From a virus: 22,293 nucleotides of DNA. A program made the translations under genes and the position numbers. Shown here one piece after another: positions 6,653-14,240 of the stretch (position 1 is the stretch's first letter; each line of letters starts with the position of its first letter). Below the pieces are notes generated by a model. That model was not told where the DNA came from, did no database searches, and saw only the letters and a program-made list of their open reading frames with translations. The stretch is taken from positions 1 to 22,293 of the IMG/VR virus record IMGVR_UViG_3300032050_000885. The stretch is one strand, 5' to 3'.

Positions 6653-8067
6653 TGGCAAAGATAACGGCATATATACCAGAGCCTACACAGAATTATGATG
6701 TTAATAATCAAAGACAAATACTTGAAGCAATTAATACAATTAAAGATCAACTTAACTTTGGATATCAACAAGATTTAATTAATCAACAATCTGCTATGAC
6801 ACAATTTATATATGGAACACAATCTGGATCTTTCTGTCCACAACAGCCTATTGAAATAGCAGGTGGATCAGGTTCTACTGCTTATGATGCATTTGGAAGA
6901 CTTAGAATATCTGAACCTTTTACATTATTTGATTCACAAAATAGATATGCAGAAGATGATCAATTTAGTTCATCTACTACAGGATCAGGATCTTCAGTTA
7001 CATTTGCTACAAATGAATCTTCAGTAAACATGAATGTTGGTACAGTATCCGGTGGCAAAACTGTAAGACAAACATTTAGAAGAATGCCATATCAACCTGG
7101 TAAAAGTTTACTTATTCTTACGACTTTTTGTATGAATGCAGCTAAAGCAAATCTTAGACAAAGAATTGGTTATTTTGATGAAAACAATGGTATTTATTTA
7201 GAACAAAATGGATTATCTGAACCATCAATTACAATAAGAACAAATACATCAGGTACTCCTTCTAATGCAAATACAGTATCACAATCTAGTTGGAATGGAG
7301 ATAAATTAAATGGAACAGGACCTAGTGGAATTAGTTTAGATTTAGATGCAGTTCAAATATTTTGGTCAGATATAGAATGGTTAGGAGTTGGTAATGTTAG
7401 ATGCGGATTTGTTATTAATGGAGCATTTATAGTTTGTCATACTTTTCAATGTGCAAACCAAACTGGAAGAACAAAAGTATATATGGAAACAGCTATACTT
7501 CCGGTTAGATATGAAATTGAAAATACAGATACAACAGCAGATGCTTCTACATTAAAACAAATTTGTTCAACTGTTATTTCAGAAGGTGGTTATCAACAAA
7601 CTGTTCAAGATACTATTGCAAGAAGAACTGCATTACTTGGTACTATTTCAACTACATTTTTACCTCTTGTATCTATTAGACTTAAATCAACAGCTGCAGG
7701 TGCAGTTGTATTATTAAATAGAGTAAACGTATTACCTACAACAAATCAAAATTATGAAATATGCATTATGAAAAATTCTACATTAACAGGAGCTTCTTGG
7801 ACATCTTTATCAACTAATATGGAATATGATGTAACTGCTACCGCAATGACAACTTCTGTTGATGGTATTTATCAAAATGATTATGTAACATCATCTGCAC
7901 AAGGAAGAGCAGTATTAGCAGCTCCAACAGGATATAACTTTGCATATCAATTAGGAACATCTTTAGCTGGAGTATCTGATACATTTACATTAGGAATTAG
8001 AGTAGTATCTGGTGCAACTACAGGAGATGCATTAGGATCAATTTCATTTTACGACTTAACGGTATAA
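6652..8067 (+). CDS. Virion structural protein (marine-phage family)
   Basis: 471 residues. It contains the block AYDAFGRLRISEPFTLFDSQ (residues 78-97), which I recall from virion proteins of several marine phage groups where it precedes a jelly-roll-like domain. The rest alternates hydrophobic and Thr/Ser/Gly-rich beta strands. There are Gln/Asn-rich segments at 10-55, with probable helix at 20-50, and no membrane segment. The start overlaps the upstream stop (TAATG), downstream of GGAAGAAG, which could act as a weak ribosome binding site. The following gene begins one base after its stop. A receptor-binding, tail-tip or decoration role is possible, but the sequence alone does not decide. 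Confidence 0.65.
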   Translation: MAKITAYIPEPTQNYDVNNQRQILEAINTIKDQLNFGYQQDLINQQSAMTQFIYGTQSGSFCPQQPIEIAGGSGSTAYDAFGRLRISEPFTLFDSQNRYAEDDQFSSSTTGSGSSVTFATNESSVNMNVGTVSGGKTVRQTFRRMPYQPGKSLLILTTFCMNAAKANLRQRIGYFDENNGIYLEQNGLSEPSITIRTNTSGTPSNANTVSQSSWNGDKLNGTGPSGISLDLDAVQIFWSDIEWLGVGNVRCGFVINGAFIVCHTFQCANQTGRTKVYMETAILPVRYEIENTDTTADASTLKQICSTVISEGGYQQTVQDTIARRTALLGTISTTFLPLVSIRLKSTAAGAVVLLNRVNVLPTTNQNYEICIMKNSTLTGASWTSLSTNMEYDVTATAMTTSVDGIYQNDYVTSSAQGRAVLAAPTGYNFAYQLGTSLAGVSDTFTLGIRVVSGATTGDALGSISFYDLTV

Positions 8068-8068
8068 C

Positions 8069-8410
8069 ATGGCTATATTTTATAAAAATCAGGGATTTGT
8101 TTTATCAACAACAAACTTAACAACAGTGTTAACTATTAACACTTCATCTGTTGCAATTGTTAAAGACATTGCTGTAACAAACGATAGTTCAACTGCAGCT
8201 GAATTAGATATGTATATTTATGATTCATCAGCGACTACAAATTATCAATTTCTACATGCATCTATTCCAGGACTATGTAATGGAAATGCTGCTCAGACAG
8301 TCTTGAATTTAGAAGAAGGAGATGCTATATTAGCTCAAACACCAACTGTTAATGTTATTAAAGGCGTTATCAGTTATGCATTAATAGACAGAACAGGAGA
8401 AAATGGATAA
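8069..8410 (+). CDS. Small beta-rich structural protein
   Basis: 113 residues. Alternating hydrophobic strands (GFVLSTTNLTTVLTINTSSV, AELDMYIYDSS, AILAQTPTVNVIKGVISYAL) suggest a compact beta-sandwich like phage decoration or tail-accessory proteins; the same fold type is often encoded next to the larger AFGRLRISEPF protein in marine phages. It has one Cys and no signal or membrane segment. It begins one base after the preceding stop without a clear ribosome binding site, so coupled translation is likely. Its 3' end overlaps the next gene by eight bases. Function not recognised beyond probable virion protein. Confidence 0.55.
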   Translation: MAIFYKNQGFVLSTTNLTTVLTINTSSVAIVKDIAVTNDSSTAAELDMYIYDSSATTNYQFLHASIPGLCNGNAAQTVLNLEEGDAILAQTPTVNVIKGVISYALIDRTGENG

Positions 8411-8591
8411 TCTACCAAAGATAGAATGTCAGACAGTAGAAATTATTAAAAGTAAGAAAACAGGAAAGACTTATAATAATATGGAAGACTTCTTAAAAGA
8501 AAATAAAATTGAAGATTTACAAAAAGATTTAGCAGTTACTATTACAAATAAAGGTTTAGAGTTATTAGAGAAAGTAATGAATCAAAAATGA
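8403..8591 (+). CDS. Hypothetical small protein (62 aa)
   Basis: 62 residues, not recognised. It is lysine- and glutamate-rich with a predicted helical C-terminal half (NMEDFLKENKIEDLQKDLAV, then KGLELLEKVMNQK) after a short beta-like start (IECQTVEIIKSKKTGKTYNN). Size and content suit a small soluble adaptor or chaperone-like protein. ACAGGAGAAA just before the ATG is a good ribosome binding site, and tight overlaps on both sides (8 bases upstream, 4 bases ATGA downstream) support that it is real. It sits directly before two glycosyltransferases, so an accessory role there, or in virion assembly, is conceivable only. Confidence 0.55.
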   Translation: MDNLPKIECQTVEIIKSKKTGKTYNNMEDFLKENKIEDLQKDLAVTITNKGLELLEKVMNQK

Positions 8592-9523
8592 ATCCAAGAG
8601 GTGGTACAGAATTACAAGTAGAGTTATTGCATAAATATGCAGATAAAAATTTATTAGATAAAGTACAAATAACTACATCTGTACCAGAGAAAGTACCCTT
8701 ACATCCAACTAAACCAAATATACTTTGGCAACAAAATTCATATGATCAAGCAAATCTAGCACCATGGTTTCAAAATAAAGATAATCATAAAAAATATGAT
8801 TGGTATGTATTTAACTCACATTGGTGTTATGAAAAATTTAGAATGATGTTTGATATACCAACAGATAGATGTTTGGTTATTAAAAATGCAATAGATAAAT
8901 TAGAGTCTAGAAAATTAGAACATATTAAAGGAGATCCGGTAAAATTAATTTATACTTCAACGCCGTGGCGAGGATTAAATGTATTACTTGCTGCAATGCA
9001 ACTTGTTAAAAATACATCTGTTCATTTAGATGTTTATTCATCAACTCAAGTATATGGAGATCAATTTAAATCAGCTAATGATGATAAATTTCAAGGATTA
9101 TATAATCAAGCTGCTGCATTAAAGAATGTTAGTTATGTTGGATATAAGCCAAATGAATTTATAAAGGATAATTTAAAAAATTATCATATGTTTATATATC
9201 CAAACATTTGGGAAGAAACGTCTTGTATTGCAGCAATAGAAGCTATGGCTGCAGGATTATATTGTGTAACTACTGATTATGGTGCTTTATATGAAACAGG
9301 TTCTGAATTTATAACTTATGTTCCATTTGAAAAAGATTATATAAAACTAGCTCATACATTTGCATCAGTCATTGATGTAGCTGCAGATAGACTTGGAGAT
9401 AGTGGTGTTAAAGATCATTTAAGAATGCAAATAGATTTTACAAACAAGTTCTATTCTTGGGATTTAAGAAAAAACATTTGGAATAGATTTTTACAAGGAG
9501 TGGTCAATGCAGGACGCAAGTAA
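8588..9523 (+). CDS. Glycosyltransferase, GT-B fold (GT4-like)
   Basis: 311 residues, shorter than the usual 350-400 of GT4 enzymes because the N-terminal Rossmann domain is trimmed. It begins MNPRGGTELQ, matching the GGtE loop near the N-terminus of GT4-type enzymes. The C-terminal nucleotide-sugar domain is clear: LIYTSTPWRGLNVLLAAMQL (residues 120-139), then WEETSCIAAIEAMAAGLYCV (208-227) with the E-x7-E pair E210/E218, which contacts the donor. It should transfer a sugar from an activated donor to an unidentified acceptor. It starts in an ATGA overlap with the previous gene and overlaps the next glycosyltransferase by 17 bases. The position within virion genes suggests glycosylation of a virion protein; host surface glycan alteration is an alternative. 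Confidence 0.82.
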   Translation: MNPRGGTELQVELLHKYADKNLLDKVQITTSVPEKVPLHPTKPNILWQQNSYDQANLAPWFQNKDNHKKYDWYVFNSHWCYEKFRMMFDIPTDRCLVIKNAIDKLESRKLEHIKGDPVKLIYTSTPWRGLNVLLAAMQLVKNTSVHLDVYSSTQVYGDQFKSANDDKFQGLYNQAAALKNVSYVGYKPNEFIKDNLKNYHMFIYPNIWEETSCIAAIEAMAAGLYCVTTDYGALYETGSEFITYVPFEKDYIKLAHTFASVIDVAADRLGDSGVKDHLRMQIDFTNKFYSWDLRKNIWNRFLQGVVNAGRK

Positions 9524-10376
9524 GCCTATTTGGTTTAAAACAGAAACAAACGACTTTACTACAAAATTAAAGGAACCAGAAACGAGGATCTATGTAGCAA
9601 CTCCGGTTCATAGTGAATGTTCAATTCATTACACACAAGCATTATTAAAGTTTCAACAAAACTGTATGATGAATGGAATTATGGTTTCATTCTCACTTCT
9701 TAAATCATCTTTAGTTACACAAGGAAGAAACTTATGTGTTGCTAACTTTTTAGGAGATCCTGGTAATTATACACATATGTTATTTATAGATTCAGATATT
9801 GATTTTAAATTTGACACTATTATTAAGATGTTAAAGTTTAATAAGGAAGTGATAGCAACCCCTTATCCTATGAAACATATTCATTGGGATCAAATATGGG
9901 AAAGATTACAAAAAGGTAAAATTAAAGATAAAGATGAATTAATGAGAGCTGGATTTATTTATCCAATAAAGATGGATGGTATTGTAGATGATACTAAAAA
10001 AGAAATAAGTGTAGTAGATGGTTTAATAGAAGTCTCGCACGCGCCCACGGGATGTATGTTAATTAAAAGACAAGTATTTGATAAGATGATTAAAGCATAT
10101 CCAGATGATAGAATAGATCAAGCGACAATCGTAAATGGAGAAGCTAAAACTAATCCATATATGTACAATTTCTTTGACACAGTTCATGATCCACAATCTA
10201 AAAAGTATTACGGAGAAGACTTTGGATTCTGTAAAAAATGGACTGCAATTGGTGGAAAATGTTATTGTTATATAGATGATTTTATAACACACGTCGGCGA
10301 ATACCAATATAATGGTAGATTAAAAGACAATTTAGAATTTGTTAAAACCGTTGACGACCAACAGAAAAACAAGTAA
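9507..10376 (+). CDS. Glycosyltransferase, GT-A fold (GT2-like)
   Basis: 289 residues. RIYVATPVHS (27-36) starts a GT-A Rossmann-type domain, VTQGRNLCVANFL (70-82) follows, and MLFIDSDIDF (91-100) carries a D-x-D (D95/D97) for metal and nucleotide-sugar binding. A later YGEDFGFCKKW (235-245) matches the acidic ED catalytic motif of GT2-like enzymes, and THVG (261-264) could supply the metal-binding His found in related enzymes. It is therefore probably active. AAGGAG at 9495-9500 gives a strong ribosome binding site inside the 3' end of the previous gene. The paired GT-B and GT-A genes suggest two successive sugar additions. Acceptor unknown. Confidence 0.8.
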   Translation: MQDASKPIWFKTETNDFTTKLKEPETRIYVATPVHSECSIHYTQALLKFQQNCMMNGIMVSFSLLKSSLVTQGRNLCVANFLGDPGNYTHMLFIDSDIDFKFDTIIKMLKFNKEVIATPYPMKHIHWDQIWERLQKGKIKDKDELMRAGFIYPIKMDGIVDDTKKEISVVDGLIEVSHAPTGCMLIKRQVFDKMIKAYPDDRIDQATIVNGEAKTNPYMYNFFDTVHDPQSKKYYGEDFGFCKKWTAIGGKCYCYIDDFITHVGEYQYNGRLKDNLEFVKTVDDQQKNK

Positions 10377-10384
10377 AGTATACG

Positions 10385-10412
10385 TTTTCAGGACTATGTG
10401 CCTGCCTATAAT
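10385..10412 (+). promoter_or_regulatory. Weak promoter-like sequence before the internal virion genes
   Basis: TTTTCA (10385-10390) and TATAAT (10407-10412) are 16 bases apart in the 53-base gap following the glycosyltransferases. The -10 is perfect but the -35 matches only four of six bases. A short CAGG/CCTG inverted repeat (10389-10392 with 10401-10404) overlaps it. There is no Shine-Dalgarno sequence before the ATG at 10430, resembling the gaps before 2399 and 4475. Confidence 0.3.
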
Positions 10413-10429
10413 TAACTAATTTATTAAAT

Positions 10430-12364
10430 ATGGATTCTATAGCTACGGCACGAAATTTTTTTATAAACCAACAAGGATTAAGCCCTGACCAAGCTGACAT
10501 GATAGTTAGTCAAGGACTACAGGCTTATAATCAACAAACACAACCACAAAGCATGATGCAAATGGCATCGGGTGGTATTGCAAGACTTGGTTATCAAATG
10601 GGAGGCATTAGCGCTATGCCTATGGATTATGGTCAACCATTACAGATTCCACAACAACAGCAACCTATATTTACTACAACAGGTAGTGCAGCATCTAGTG
10701 ATTTATTAAATTACGGTCAAACAGGATTGAGAAAAGCTGGTGGAACTCCATTATCAAGACCAGGTTATCAAGAAGGTGGAATAACAAATTTTTATAAAGG
10801 TGAGGAACCAATCATTCCAAGAATAGAAAATATAGGTGGTCTTTTAGATCAAGCAGAGCAATCAATTGGTGAACCTGCTAATAATATGACATCTCCTCTT
10901 GCAACTACATTTTCAAGATTTGGATATGAATCAGGTGGAGTAACTCTTCCATCACAAGGATCTGAAATGTCTCAAATGGGACAAATGGATCAACAACAAG
11001 CATTACAAACTATCATTCAAATATTAATTGAAAATGGAATTCCACCAGAACAAGCTCAACAATTAGCATTACAAATTTTACAAATATTTGCTCAAGGTGG
11101 TGAGCCTGCTGTTGAAGAATTTGCAAATCAATTAGAACAAGCTGAACAAGGTGATGAACAAGTTCAAGGAATGGCAAAAGGTGGTATTGCAGGTTTATAT
11201 CCAAGACAAGGTTATTTTGTAGGTAAGATTGCTAAGGCAGTTACAGGTGCAGTTAAAGGAGTAGCAAGTGCAGTTAAATCAGTTGTTAAATCTCCAATTG
11301 GAAAATTAGCATTAACAGCTGCTGCAATATATGCAGGTGGTGGTGGATTTGGATTATCTCCAGGAGGATTTTCTCTTTTTGGAGGACCAGCAGGACCTGG
11401 ATTGTTAGGAGGAACAGGTTCTTTTAATCTTGGTTCTTCTGTAATTGGTCAAGGATTATTTGGAACTCCTGCTTTAGGAGATGCATTAGTAGGTGGATCA
11501 AAAGGATTATTTGGTAATTTAGGTTTAACTGGAGGATTTGGATCAAGTCTTGGAACTGGTACAGGAATAATGGGAACGATTGGAAAAGTTATAGGTAGTC
11601 CATTAACTACAGTAGCTAGTCTTGCTAGTGGAGATAATAAAGGAGTGTTAGGATTATTAGGAGCTGGAGGAATAGGTGCTGCTTTAGGATCATTATTAGG
11701 AGCTAAAAAACCAGAAGAAACAGATGAACAATATCAACAACGTTTACAAAGTGCTGGACCTTATTTAGAACAATACTATAAAAATTTAAATCCAGATGCT
11801 ACACCAGATCAAGTATCTCAATTCGTTAGATTAAACACTGCTGAATATGGTGGATTAGGACAAGGAAATACTTTTGCTGAAGGGGGTATTGCAAGATTAG
11901 GATATAAAGGAGCTGGAATGGTAAGTCCAAGATCTAATCCAACTCAACAAGATGAATTAAATCAAGCAGCGTTAGATGTATTTAAAAGACCATTACATCA
12001 GTTAACACCAGAAGAAGTAGATATGTTAATTGAATTTATTAAAGAAAAATTTGGTAAAGCTCCTATGCAAGAAGATACAACATTTGCAGCAAAAGGTGGA
12101 TCAATGATTCCTCCTGCTAGACAAATTGAAGGTGGTATTATAGAATTAGATGCAAGAAAAACAGGTGGTTATATTCCATATGGTAAAAAGGAACGAGTAG
12201 ATGATGTTCCGGCAATGCTTGCAAAAGATGAATTTGTATTTACTTCACGTGCAGTCAAGGCTGCAGGTGGTGGTAGCGCGAGACAAGGAGCTGCTAAAAT
12301 GTATAAATTAATGAAACAATTAGAAGCAAAAGGTAGAAAAATGGAACGAGGAGCTAGAGCATAA
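10430..12364 (+). CDS. Virion-associated protein with GGIARLGY repeats and Gly-rich hydrophobic core
   Basis: 644 residues. A motif of the form GG-I-A-R-L-x-GY-x-x-GG recurs at 48-59, 104-117, 163-170, 251-265 and 485-495. The first third is Met/Gln-rich with a helical stretch at 186-240. Residues 266-426 are Gly/Ala/Leu-rich and hydrophobic, with amphipathic helices (AKAVTGAVKGVASAVKSVVK) and likely membrane-interacting segments. The C-terminus has TGGYIPYGKKERVDDVPAML and AKDEFVFTSRAVKAAGGG (578-615), a block I recall in many marine-phage virion and tail-assembly proteins. A hydrophobic Gly-rich core suggests an internal or ejected protein that helps DNA cross the envelope; this is inference. 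No ribosome binding site is visible before the ATG. The stop overlaps the next start (TAATG). Confidence 0.6.
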   Translation: MDSIATARNFFINQQGLSPDQADMIVSQGLQAYNQQTQPQSMMQMASGGIARLGYQMGGISAMPMDYGQPLQIPQQQQPIFTTTGSAASSDLLNYGQTGLRKAGGTPLSRPGYQEGGITNFYKGEEPIIPRIENIGGLLDQAEQSIGEPANNMTSPLATTFSRFGYESGGVTLPSQGSEMSQMGQMDQQQALQTIIQILIENGIPPEQAQQLALQILQIFAQGGEPAVEEFANQLEQAEQGDEQVQGMAKGGIAGLYPRQGYFVGKIAKAVTGAVKGVASAVKSVVKSPIGKLALTAAAIYAGGGGFGLSPGGFSLFGGPAGPGLLGGTGSFNLGSSVIGQGLFGTPALGDALVGGSKGLFGNLGLTGGFGSSLGTGTGIMGTIGKVIGSPLTTVASLASGDNKGVLGLLGAGGIGAALGSLLGAKKPEETDEQYQQRLQSAGPYLEQYYKNLNPDATPDQVSQFVRLNTAEYGGLGQGNTFAEGGIARLGYKGAGMVSPRSNPTQQDELNQAALDVFKRPLHQLTPEEVDMLIEFIKEKFGKAPMQEDTTFAAKGGSMIPPARQIEGGIIELDARKTGGYIPYGKKERVDDVPAMLAKDEFVFTSRAVKAAGGGSARQGAAKMYKLMKQLEAKGRKMERGARA

Positions 12365-13191
12365 TGGCTGAAGTACAACAAACACAAGTATTACCCGCAC
12401 CGTATATAGAAGCCTTAGGTAAAACTTACGGCGAACAATTAACATCAGCTATCGGTGGATTAAAAGGATTAGATGTATCTAAAATTTATGGGCCACAATT
12501 TGTTGCACCAGAAACTGCACTTCAACAGCAAGCACAACAATTAGGACAAGGACTTGGTGCATATCAACCTTTTTTACAAGCTGCACAAGCTGCAACTGGA
12601 CCACAGGCATATCAACAATTTATGTCTCCATACCAACAAGATGTTATTAATACAACTTTAAGACAATATGATATTCAAGCACAAAAAGGTTTACCTGCAT
12701 TAGCAGCACAAGCAATTGGAGCTGGAGCTTATGGTGGTGGACGAGAAGGTGTTCAAAGAGCAGAATATCAAACACAATCAGATTTAAATAGAGCATTACT
12801 TCAAGCACAATTACAACAACAAGGATTTGGTCAAGCTCAACAATTAGCAAGTCAACAATATAATCAACAATTAGGATTAGCTGGTCAAGCTCAAGGATTA
12901 TTAGGTTCACAAATTTCAGGACTTAGTGCATTAGGTCAACAACAACAAGCTCAGAGACAAGCAGAATTAGAAGCACAAAAACAATTAGAATTCCAAAGAA
13001 TATATCAACCATTACAAACTGCGCAACAATTTGGAGCAGGTATCCAACCTTTAATTCAAGGATATCCTGGAAGAGAACAAATTTCAGTAACACCTTCTCC
13101 TACTGCTTTACAAACAGGATTAGGAACTCTTGCTACATTAGCAGGTATATATAGATCTTTTGTTCCTACTCCATTATTTGGTAAAGGATAA
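12364..13191 (+). CDS. Gln/Ala-rich internal virion protein
   Basis: 275 residues with very high Gln and Ala content. Long helical or coiled-coil segments run from about 55 to 220, including the block GAGAYGGGREGVQRAEYQTQ (119-138) followed by Q-rich helices (QQGFGQAQQLASQQYNQQ). This GGxREGVxxAE plus Q-rich helix pattern recurs in marine-phage proteins encoded among internal or ejection proteins. The C-terminus is more hydrophobic (GLGTLATLAGIYRSF, 253-267). No signal peptide or enzyme motif. It starts at a TAATG overlap with the previous gene and ends in another TAATG with the next. A pilot or ejection role comparable to P22 or T7 internal proteins is inferred from composition and context, not from recognised homology. 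Confidence 0.6.
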   Translation: MAEVQQTQVLPAPYIEALGKTYGEQLTSAIGGLKGLDVSKIYGPQFVAPETALQQQAQQLGQGLGAYQPFLQAAQAATGPQAYQQFMSPYQQDVINTTLRQYDIQAQKGLPALAAQAIGAGAYGGGREGVQRAEYQTQSDLNRALLQAQLQQQGFGQAQQLASQQYNQQLGLAGQAQGLLGSQISGLSALGQQQQAQRQAELEAQKQLEFQRIYQPLQTAQQFGAGIQPLIQGYPGREQISVTPSPTALQTGLGTLATLAGIYRSFVPTPLFGKG

Positions 13192-14231
13192 TGTCTAGAA
13201 TATTAAGAAGACCAATGTTCAGAGGTGGATCTACAAGTAATGAAGGTATTATGTCTGTGCCTAGAAAACAATATGAAAAGGCTGGTCCTGTAGATTCAGA
13301 ATTTGATTTTGGTTTTTTAGGAGATAGTAGAGAAGAAGGTGGTTTACGTAATTTATCTTCAAATTATTATGGAGGATTATTAGAAGATGAAAATAAAAGT
13401 AATTTTTTAGGATTAGGTTTATCAAATAAAATAGACAATGTAGATGTTGATTCTGATAAAAGCACCACATTAAATAAAAGTAAAATAATTGAAAAAATAA
13501 AAGAAGGAGATATTGCTGATGAATTAGGATTAAGTCCACTTGGAAAAAGATTAAGACAAAGATATTTAAGTCAAAGAGGAGATCCACTTGGTAAATTTTT
13601 AATTAACTTTGGATTAAATTATATGTCAGCTAGACCAAGAGGTGGTAAATTTGGTGCATTAGCTACAGTTGCGGAAGCTGCTAAAAAACCTACAGAACAA
13701 TTATATGCAGATCAAGACACAGAAGCAGCTTTAGAATTAAAATTATTAAGCGCTTTTGGAAAAGAAAAAGATACAGATGCTATGAAGATTGCTAAAGCAT
13801 ATGCACAAAAATATGGTGGAACAGCAGAAGATTATTTAGCAATGGTAGCAAAAAGAAAAATAGAATCTTCAGATTTAAAAGATTATTCTGATGTAGCTTT
13901 AATTAGAAAATATGGTGAAGATTGGGGTAAAGAAAATAAAGTAAATAGTGCAACTCAGAGATTAAATGTAGGTAAATTTAGATTAAGACTTGAAAAAGGA
14001 GAAGTTGATAAAGAAATTTTAGGTAATCTTCCTACAAAAGGTAGTGAAATTATAATAACAGAAGATATTACTCCAAGAAAAGATAATCCAAAAATATTTG
14101 ATATTAACTCACAAGCAGCACAAGATTACCAAACAGGAAAAATTTATGTTAATCCGGTAGATAAACAATTTTATATAGTTCAAGGAGAAGGTAATAAAAA
14201 AACATTTGTTGGTATAGGCAAATATTATTAA
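13191..14231 (+). CDS. Internal virion protein with RRPMFRGG N-terminus
   Basis: 346 residues. The N-terminus MSRILRRPMFRGGSTSNEGI fits a motif (RRPMFRxGGS.nEGI) I recall in proteins from many marine phages, encoded just before a very large internal virion protein. A second conserved segment is DPLGKFLINFGLNYMSARPR (about 127-146) with GGKFGALATVAEAAKKPTEQ directly after it. The middle is helical (AALELKLLSAFGKEKDTDAM and following), and the C-terminus looks like a small beta domain (GKIYVNPVDKQFYIVQGEGN). No enzyme motif, signal or clear membrane span. AAAGG precedes the start, which overlaps the previous stop. Probably works with the flanking internal proteins in DNA delivery; function not established. 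Confidence 0.6.
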   Translation: MSRILRRPMFRGGSTSNEGIMSVPRKQYEKAGPVDSEFDFGFLGDSREEGGLRNLSSNYYGGLLEDENKSNFLGLGLSNKIDNVDVDSDKSTTLNKSKIIEKIKEGDIADELGLSPLGKRLRQRYLSQRGDPLGKFLINFGLNYMSARPRGGKFGALATVAEAAKKPTEQLYADQDTEAALELKLLSAFGKEKDTDAMKIAKAYAQKYGGTAEDYLAMVAKRKIESSDLKDYSDVALIRKYGEDWGKENKVNSATQRLNVGKFRLRLEKGEVDKEILGNLPTKGSEIIITEDITPRKDNPKIFDINSQAAQDYQTGKIYVNPVDKQFYIVQGEGNKKTFVGIGKYY

Positions 14232-14240
14232 AGGAGTTTT

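Noticed and set aside
10377-10429. tRNA or other structured RNA gene in the 53-base gap
   Set aside because: The gap is too short for a tRNA and holds only a 4-bp inverted repeat.
13261-13587. Leu/Tyr-rich minus-strand frame, and similar ones at 1689-2117, 10059-10307 and 12647-12910
   Set aside because: They are antisense to well-supported genes, are biased in composition by AT-rich codons, and show no start signals or recognisable motifs.
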